Shown here: positions 7,593-11,113 of the stretch, piece after piece
Numbering within the stretch: the first letter of the stretch is position 1
How the letters are laid out: the number at the start of each line of letters is the position of its first letter
DNA from: Methanobacterium sp.
GTDB taxonomy: Archaea; Methanobacteriota; Methanobacteria; Methanobacteriales; Methanobacteriaceae
DNA length: 11,113 nucleotides
Reading direction: 5' to 3'
Assembly (NCBI GenBank): GCA_009712615.1
Contig: WASR01000017.1
Location: forward strand, 1 to 11,113
Translations under genes and position numbers: made by a program
Notes under the pieces: model-generated
Told to the model about the DNA's origin: nothing
What the model saw: only the letters and a program-made list of their open reading frames with translations
Databases searched by the model: none

Positions 7593-7603
7593 TGATATAA
7601 AAA
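7593..7603 (-). promoter_or_regulatory. TATA box of the helicase gene
   Basis: On the minus strand the sequence reads TTTTTATATCA, preceded by a purine-rich stretch that could be the BRE. Its centre lies about 27 bases upstream of the ATG at 7570, so transcription would start almost at the start codon. This fits the missing Shine-Dalgarno. Confidence 0.55.
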
Positions 7604-7636
7604 GGAAACCTTATGTTAAATGGACTTAAAAAAACA

Positions 7637-7653
7637 AACCTTTAAAAAAGGTT
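7637..7653. repeat. Inverted repeat AACCTTT-AAA-AAAGGTT
   Basis: A perfect 7-bp dyad with a 3-base centre lies in the 200-base gap between the divergent helicase and cbiL genes, about 67 bases upstream of the helicase start. It could be a regulator site. The rest of 7571-7770 holds the helicase TATA box and AT-rich DNA; no confident cbiL promoter was found. Confidence 0.4.
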
Positions 7654-7770
7654 CCGACCAAACTTCTATTAAATTTAGGACTAGTGAATAGATTTATTCT
7701 GAAATATTTTTTGTCATGAATTAATAACTACCAGAATTCTCTATGGACTGATAACTAAGATGTGATGTAA

Positions 7771-8478
7771 ATGAAAAAAGGAAAACTGTACGGTATAGGT
7801 GTTGGTCCGGGAGACACCGAATTATTAACTATCAAAGCCAGTAAATTATTAAAAACTGTAGATGTCGTATGTTCTCCGAGATCTGCAGAATCTAAACCCA
7901 GCATCGCACTTACAATAATTCAACCGGTTTTAGATGAACGTGAAGATGAATATGAAATAGTAGACCCTCTTTTTCCAATGATAGAGGATAAATCCGAGTT
8001 AAATCTTTACTGGGATCATGCTGCTGATCGTATCCAAAAAAGGCTTGAAAAAGGTTTGAATGTAGCATTCATTACCCTTGGAGATCCAACCATATTCAGC
8101 ACCTTCGCATATGTAGCTGCTAGAGTTTCTAAGGCGGGATTTGAAATAGAAGTAGTACCTGGAATAACTTCATTCACAGGTTGTGCAGCTGCGTCGGGAA
8201 TCTCCTTGGTTGAAAAGGATGAAATTCTTGTTGTTGTGCCTAAAGTTGATGAAAGACTAGAAAAATTATTGCCCCACGCTGATACATTCGTGATCATGAA
8301 GACTTCTAGACATTCAGAAGATCTTGAAAGGATAATCAAAGCAGATGAAAGAGAAAAAACTATTTATTCAGTACAGAATTGCACCATGCCTGATGAAAAC
8401 ATATTTAAGGGTTTTTCAAAGGATAAAAAATACTTAACAACAACATTAGTCAAGTTTAGCAAAGATAATAAGGACTGA
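7771..8478 (+). CDS. cbiL: Cobalt-factor II (precorrin-2) C20-methyltransferase CbiL
   Basis: A 235-residue SAM-dependent tetrapyrrole methylase that methylates C-20 of cobalt-factor II to give cobalt-factor III in the anaerobic cobamide pathway. Methanogens need this pathway for the corrinoid of their methyltransferases. Family motifs are present: YGIGVGPGDTELLT (7-20), the SAM-loop-like FITLGDPTIFSTF (100-112) and VPGITSFTGCAA (129-140). The GVGPGD opening followed by ITLGDPTIFST is characteristic of CbiL/CobI rather than the other tetrapyrrole methylases; length is normal. In an anaerobe the early-cobalt (CbiL) reading is preferred over CobI. The Shine-Dalgarno is weak. No other cobamide gene is nearby. 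It ends six bases from the convergent msvR. Confidence 0.92.
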   Translation: MKKGKLYGIGVGPGDTELLTIKASKLLKTVDVVCSPRSAESKPSIALTIIQPVLDEREDEYEIVDPLFPMIEDKSELNLYWDHAADRIQKRLEKGLNVAFITLGDPTIFSTFAYVAARVSKAGFEIEVVPGITSFTGCAAASGISLVEKDEILVVVPKVDERLEKLLPHADTFVIMKTSRHSEDLERIIKADEREKTIYSVQNCTMPDENIFKGFSKDKKYLTTTLVKFSKDNKD

Positions 8479-8484
8479 TTAGAT

Positions 8485-9243
8485 TTATTTAACAACAAAT
8501 GAGCAGTAGTCATCTCCCTTTGCAAAACATTTTATCTCTTCAACGTCCACCTTGCGACCGAAATGTGCAGAAAATATGGCTTCAAGAATTCCAGAATCAA
8601 ATGCACATGCTGATCTTCCAATTTTAGGCAAATCTTCACATTCGAAGCAGTCATAAGCCTTCAATGTTAATGGTTGAAGGTTCTCCGTCTTAATTTTTCC
8701 CAGTTTATTTTTCTGCCAGAAATCTGCAATATTTTCTATGAAGTTATCTGTTTCAGAGTCTTTAAGTTTGGTGTAAAATGTTTCACCGACTTTAATTCCG
8801 GCGTTATGTAAGATTGGATCTATGTTAACTCCTTCTTCCATTAAAGCTACCCTCAAAGTTCGAAAAACAAACCTGAAAAACGCAAATGGATCATCAGAAT
8901 TTACAACACCATCTGTGATGTAATCATCTAACTCTTTATTGAACTCATTTTTTCTAGTCAGATCACCGAGATAACTGGATTTGATGTAGAATATTTTGCT
9001 CCGCCCATCCTTTGGGTTGGGTTTAGATTCTATGATTCCCATTTCAACTAGGTCATTAAGGTGGGCCGATATTGTTGCCTTGGATTTTCCAGTTATCTTC
9101 ACAATTTCAGCACCACTTCTCTCATTTTCTTCTAATATTTCCAGAATTTTGGCCTTTATTGGGCTGTTCACAATATTTAACCCATTTTTTGTCCCAAAAA
9201 TTTTTATCTGGTTCAGTGTGCCTGCATCTTTTTTATTCATCAT
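8485..9243 (-). CDS. msvR: MsvR-type redox-responsive transcription regulator (ArsR-like HTH + V4R)
   Basis: A 252-residue DNA-binding protein. The N-terminal part (about 20-90) is an ArsR-type winged helix: NSPIKAKILEILEEN, GKSKATISAHLNDLVEMGII, then a wing PKDGRSKIFYI. The C-terminal part (about 115-252) is a V4R (4-vinyl reductase-type) domain ending in a Cys-rich stretch with C199, C202, C213, C239 and C247, candidates for thiol redox sensing or metal binding. This architecture and the position divergent to an F420H2 oxidase gene match MsvR of Methanothermobacter, a methanogen regulator reported to control the adjacent fpaA operon and itself by redox state. Two dyads in the shared control region are likely its sites. 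There is no Shine-Dalgarno before the ATG pair; the TATA box spacing implies a short leader. The second ATG (9240) could also be the start. Confidence 0.88.
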   Translation of the reverse strand: MMNKKDAGTLNQIKIFGTKNGLNIVNSPIKAKILEILEENERSGAEIVKITGKSKATISAHLNDLVEMGIIESKPNPKDGRSKIFYIKSSYLGDLTRKNEFNKELDDYITDGVVNSDDPFAFFRFVFRTLRVALMEEGVNIDPILHNAGIKVGETFYTKLKDSETDNFIENIADFWQKNKLGKIKTENLQPLTLKAYDCFECEDLPKIGRSACAFDSGILEAIFSAHFGRKVDVEEIKCFAKGDDYCSFVVK

Positions 9244-9274
9244 TTATTCATAGTTAATTTCTTGTTGAAACAAC

Positions 9275-9282
9275 TATATAAA
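9275..9282 (-). promoter_or_regulatory. TATA box of msvR
   Basis: A perfect TTTATATA on the minus strand lies 32 bases upstream of the msvR ATG, predicting a start site roughly 5-10 bases before the codon. Its BRE side (9283-9288) overlaps the left half of the inverted repeat at 9285-9302, so protein bound there would compete with TFB/TBP. Confidence 0.7.
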
Positions 9283-9284
9283 TG

Positions 9285-9302
9285 GTTCGTATTAACACGA
9301 AC
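9285..9302. promoter_or_regulatory. Operator 1: inverted repeat GTTCGT-N6-ACGAAC (probable MsvR site)
   Basis: A perfect 6-bp dyad with a 6-base spacer lies between the two divergent TATA boxes, 2 bases from the msvR TATA and 6 bases from the fprA TATA. It shares both half-sites and spacing with operator 2. A TTCG...CGAA-type dyad agrees with what I recall of MsvR binding boxes; assignment to MsvR is inferred from position. Confidence 0.75.
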
Positions 9303-9308
9303 GTAAAA

Positions 9309-9316
9309 TTTATATA
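9309..9316 (+). promoter_or_regulatory. TATA box of the fprA-rubrerythrin operon
   Basis: A perfect TTTATATA preceded by the A-rich stretch GTAAAA (BRE-like). Initiation about 25 bases downstream, near 9336-9340, would leave a leader of about 60 bases that includes operator 2 and the GGAGG at 9385-9389. Confidence 0.7.
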
Positions 9317-9322
9317 GTACTT

Positions 9323-9340
9323 GTTCGCATAAGACCATAC
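9323..9340. promoter_or_regulatory. Degenerate third operator-like site
   Basis: GTTCGC-N6-CCATAC keeps five of six bases of the left half-site but only three of six of the right. It lies between the fprA TATA box and its expected start site. It may be a low-affinity site, or chance. Confidence 0.3.
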
Positions 9341-9347
9341 AGGATAA

Positions 9348-9367
9348 GGTTCGTGCCAACACGAACC
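9348..9367. promoter_or_regulatory. Operator 2: inverted repeat GGTTCGT-N6-ACGAACC (probable MsvR site)
   Basis: A perfect 7-bp dyad with the same 6-base spacer as operator 1, located just downstream of the predicted fprA start site and upstream of the ribosome-binding site. Binding here would be expected to block initiation or promoter escape for fprA without touching the msvR promoter. Confidence 0.75.
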
Positions 9368-9398
9368 AAATAAGAAAAAAACCTGGAGGCTTTAATAT

Positions 9399-10607
9399 AT
9401 GAAATCTGAAGCAGTAAAAATTAAGGAAGGAGTGTATTGGGTAGGCTTTTTAGATTGGGATCTTAGATCTTATCATGGATATACTCTGAATGGAACAACT
9501 TACAATGCATATCTTGTATTTGGTAAGGAAAAAGTTGCATTGATTGACAATACCTACCATGGAAAATCTTACCAAATGTGGGGCAGGATCGAAGACGCTT
9601 TCAAAAGAGAGGGTCGTGATTTGAAGATAGATGTGGTTGTACAGAACCATGTTGAGAAGGATCACAGTGGAGCACTGCCAGAAATCCATCATAAGTTCCC
9701 TGAAGCTCCTATATACTGTACAGAAGTTGCAGTCGAAGGATTAATAAACCATTACCCTTCCCTCGAAGATGCAAATTTCATCACAGTAAAAACTGGAGAT
9801 GCACTGGATCTTGGAGGGGCGACACTGGCATTTTTAGAGGCACCGCTACTACACTGGCCAGATAGTATGTTCACCCTGCTTGCTGAAGAAGGAATATTAT
9901 TCTCAAATGATGCATTTGGACAACATATTTGCTTCCCACAGAGGTACGATAATGAAATTCCAGAATACGTGCTCATGGATGCAACCAAAAAATTCTACGC
10001 CAACCTGATAACACCACTATCAAAACTCGTATTGAAGAAATTTGAAGAGGTAACTGAACTAGGGCTTTTAGAAAAGATAACAATGATAGCCCCTGCCCAT
10101 GGACAAATATGGACAGATCCAATGAAAGTTATAGGTGCTTACAGTGAATGGGCGACAGGTAATGTTGAGAACAAGGTCACGATCGTATACGATACCATGC
10201 ATGGATCTACTCAGAAAATGGCACATGCCGTAGCAGAAGGAGCAATCAGTCAAGGAGCCGATGTAAAAATATACTACTTGCATGAAGATGAAAGAAGTGA
10301 AATTGTTAAGGATATTCTCGACAGTAAAGCAGTGGCATTCGGTATTCCAACTATCTACGATGAACCATTCCCTAGTGTGGGGGACATTATTTACTATCTC
10401 AGAGGTCTTAAATTTGATAGAACAGGACTAAAAAGGAAAGCAGCAACATTTGGTTCAATGGGAGGTAAAGGCGGAGCTCCTCAAATACTTAAAAATGACC
10501 TTGAAAACTGCGGATTTGATGTTAAAGACGAATATGAAATATATTACCTGCCTACTGAAGATGAGCTAGAACGCTGCTTTGAAATAGGTAAAGAACTTGC
10601 AAAATAA
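9399..10607 (+). CDS. fprA: F420H2 oxidase (flavodiiron protein FprA/FpaA)
   Basis: A 402-residue cytosolic flavodiiron protein. Methanogen members oxidise reduced coenzyme F420 and reduce O2 to water, protecting anaerobic enzymes. The N-terminal metallo-beta-lactamase-like domain (about 1-250) holds the di-iron ligands H84, E86, D88 and H89 (NHVEKDHSG), H152 (LLHWPDS), D171 (FSNDAFGQH) and H234 (APAHGQIW), all present. The C-terminal flavodoxin domain (about 258-400) binds FMN through [13 protein letters not shown] (263-275), with further loops GIPTIYDEP and [12 protein letters not shown]. The [16 protein letters not shown] segment with H26 is typical of the F420-using forms. There is no rubredoxin or extra reductase domain, as expected. 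GGAGG at 9385-9389 supports the ATG. It is divergent from msvR across a shared operator region and is followed by a rubrerythrin. Confidence 0.95.
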   Translation: MKSEAVKIKEGVYWVGFLDWDLRSYHGYTLNGTTYNAYLVFGKEKVALIDNTYHGKSYQMWGRIEDAFKREGRDLKIDVVVQNHVEKDHSGALPEIHHKFPEAPIYCTEVAVEGLINHYPSLEDANFITVKTGDALDLGGATLAFLEAPLLHWPDSMFTLLAEEGILFSNDAFGQHICFPQRYDNEIPEYVLMDATKKFYANLITPLSKLVLKKFEEVTELGLLEKITMIAPAHGQIWTDPMKVIGAYSEWATGNVENKVTIVYDTMHGSTQKMAHAVAEGAISQGADVKIYYLHEDERSEIVKDILDSKAVAFGIPTIYDEPFPSVGDIIYYLRGLKFDRTGLKRKAATFGSMGGKGGAPQILKNDLENCGFDVKDEYEIYYLPTEDELERCFEIGKELAK

Positions 10608-10618
10608 TTTTTTAAACT

Positions 10619-10632
10619 GGAGGAATAAGATG
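10619..10632 (+). promoter_or_regulatory. Ribosome-binding site that sets the rubrerythrin start
   Basis: GGAGG at 10619-10623 stands six bases before ATG 10630. An in-frame TTG at 10597, inside the end of fprA, would add 11 residues unlike the family and has no such site, so 10630 is preferred. Confidence 0.8.
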
Positions 10633-11046
10633 GAACTCATAAACGAACATGAAATAGGAATTTGTAAGGATACCGAATTAGAGAAGGATGTTAAGGCAAA
10701 TTTTGAAGGAGAATGTGCAGAAGTAGGAATGTACCTTGCAATGGCCAGACTAGCTCAGAGGGATGGTTTACCAGAAGTAGCAGAAGTATTAAAAACTATA
10801 GCATTCGAAGAGGCTGCTCATGCCGCAGTATTTGCAGAAATGAACGGTGTAATTTCTTCTTCACTCAAGGAAAATCTTGAAATGATGCTTAAAGGCGAAA
10901 CCATGGCTAACAATGAGAAAAAAGCAGCAGCTAAAAAGGCCAAGGTTGAAGACATTGATCCTGCCCACGATTTCTTCGATGAAAGTTCAAGGGACGAAGC
11001 AAGACATGCACGCATGTTGAAGGGTATCTTAGAAAGATACTTCTAA
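10630..11046 (+). CDS. Rubrerythrin-like di-iron protein lacking a rubredoxin domain
   Basis: A 138-residue ferritin-like four-helix-bundle protein, probably a peroxide reductase of oxidative-stress defence. Di-iron motifs are the helix [16 protein letters not shown] (E28 or E27), [12 protein letters not shown] (E61, H64) and [10 protein letters not shown] (E123, H126). The third helix has KGETM with E90. The Glu normally three residues later appears to be Ala93, so the site may differ from classical rubrerythrin. The usual C-terminal rubredoxin domain with two CxxC knuckles is absent; electrons must come from a separate donor. A linker rich in Lys and Ala (97-105) joins the two halves. It lies 22 bases after fprA and surely shares its transcript. 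A similar gene is in the MsvR-regulated operon of Methanothermobacter. Confidence 0.88.
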   Translation: MELINEHEIGICKDTELEKDVKANFEGECAEVGMYLAMARLAQRDGLPEVAEVLKTIAFEEAAHAAVFAEMNGVISSSLKENLEMMLKGETMANNEKKAAAKKAKVEDIDPAHDFFDESSRDEARHARMLKGILERYF

Positions 11047-11054
11047 ATCCCTAC

Positions 11055-11059
11055 TTTTT
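11055..11059 (+). terminator. Oligo-T terminator after the rubrerythrin gene
   Basis: A T5 run eight bases past the stop codon, with further T-rich DNA downstream, is a probable end of the fprA operon transcript. The remaining bases to the window edge are AT-rich and show no gene. Confidence 0.4.
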
Positions 11060-11113
11060 AATTTATTATATCCATCAATTAAATTTTCAAAAAAAATAAT
11101 AAATTTATTAAAA

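Noticed and set aside
9264..9274. GTTG-AAA-CAAC mini-hairpin next to the msvR TATA box
   Set aside because: Only a 4-bp stem and unlike the two operator dyads; not enough to call a site.

Overview
The window looks like a chromosomal stretch from a methanogenic archaeon, most likely Methanobacteriales (Methanobacterium-like). The main reasons are an F420H2 oxidase (FprA/FpaA) gene divergent from an MsvR-type V4R regulator, archaeal TATA boxes (TTTATATA) upstream of genes that partly lack a leader, a tRNA-Arg without an encoded CCA, an archaeal-type HisF, and AT-rich intergenic DNA with oligo-T termination signals. The genus is inferred, not proven.

Layout. (1) 72-2258, minus strand: a probable operon in the order tag (3-methyladenine glycosylase I), aag-like (AAG/MPG-type glycosylase), then a proteasome-beta-like Ntn-hydrolase. 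(2) 2413-3012, plus: a YcaC-like isochorismatase-family hydrolase, convergent with hisF (3019-3843, minus). (3) 4040-4115, plus: tRNA-Arg(TCG). (4) 4277-5808, plus: a two-gene unit of a LigB/DODA-type extradiol dioxygenase and a double-CDGSH iron-sulfur protein. (5) 5831-7570, minus: an XPD/DinG-type iron-sulfur helicase. (6) 7771-8478, plus: cbiL of cobamide synthesis, convergent with (7) msvR (8485-9243, minus). (8) 9399-11046, plus: fprA and a short rubrerythrin. No gene-free stretch exceeds 300 bases. The longest gaps are 3844-4039 and 4116-4276 around the tRNA, and 7571-7770.

The clearest functional unit is the oxygen/redox-stress locus at 8485-11046. A redox-type regulator is divergent from an O2-reducing flavodiiron oxidase and a peroxide-scavenging rubrerythrin. 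The 155-bp control region holds two near-identical inverted repeats (GTTCGT-N6-ACGAAC), one sitting between the two TATA boxes and one at or just downstream of the expected fprA start site. The 5' cluster looks like damage repair: two unrelated alkylbase glycosylases side by side plus a protease-fold protein. The helicase adds to the repair content. The rest (hisF, cbiL, hydrolase, dioxygenase) is ordinary metabolism.

I do not see a wholly new system. The items most worth a second look are the operator architecture with the apparent loss of the rubredoxin-like gene known from the Methanothermobacter operon, the proteasome-fold protein whose N-terminal nucleophile would be Ser rather than Thr, and the double-CDGSH protein next to a ring-cleavage-type dioxygenase.
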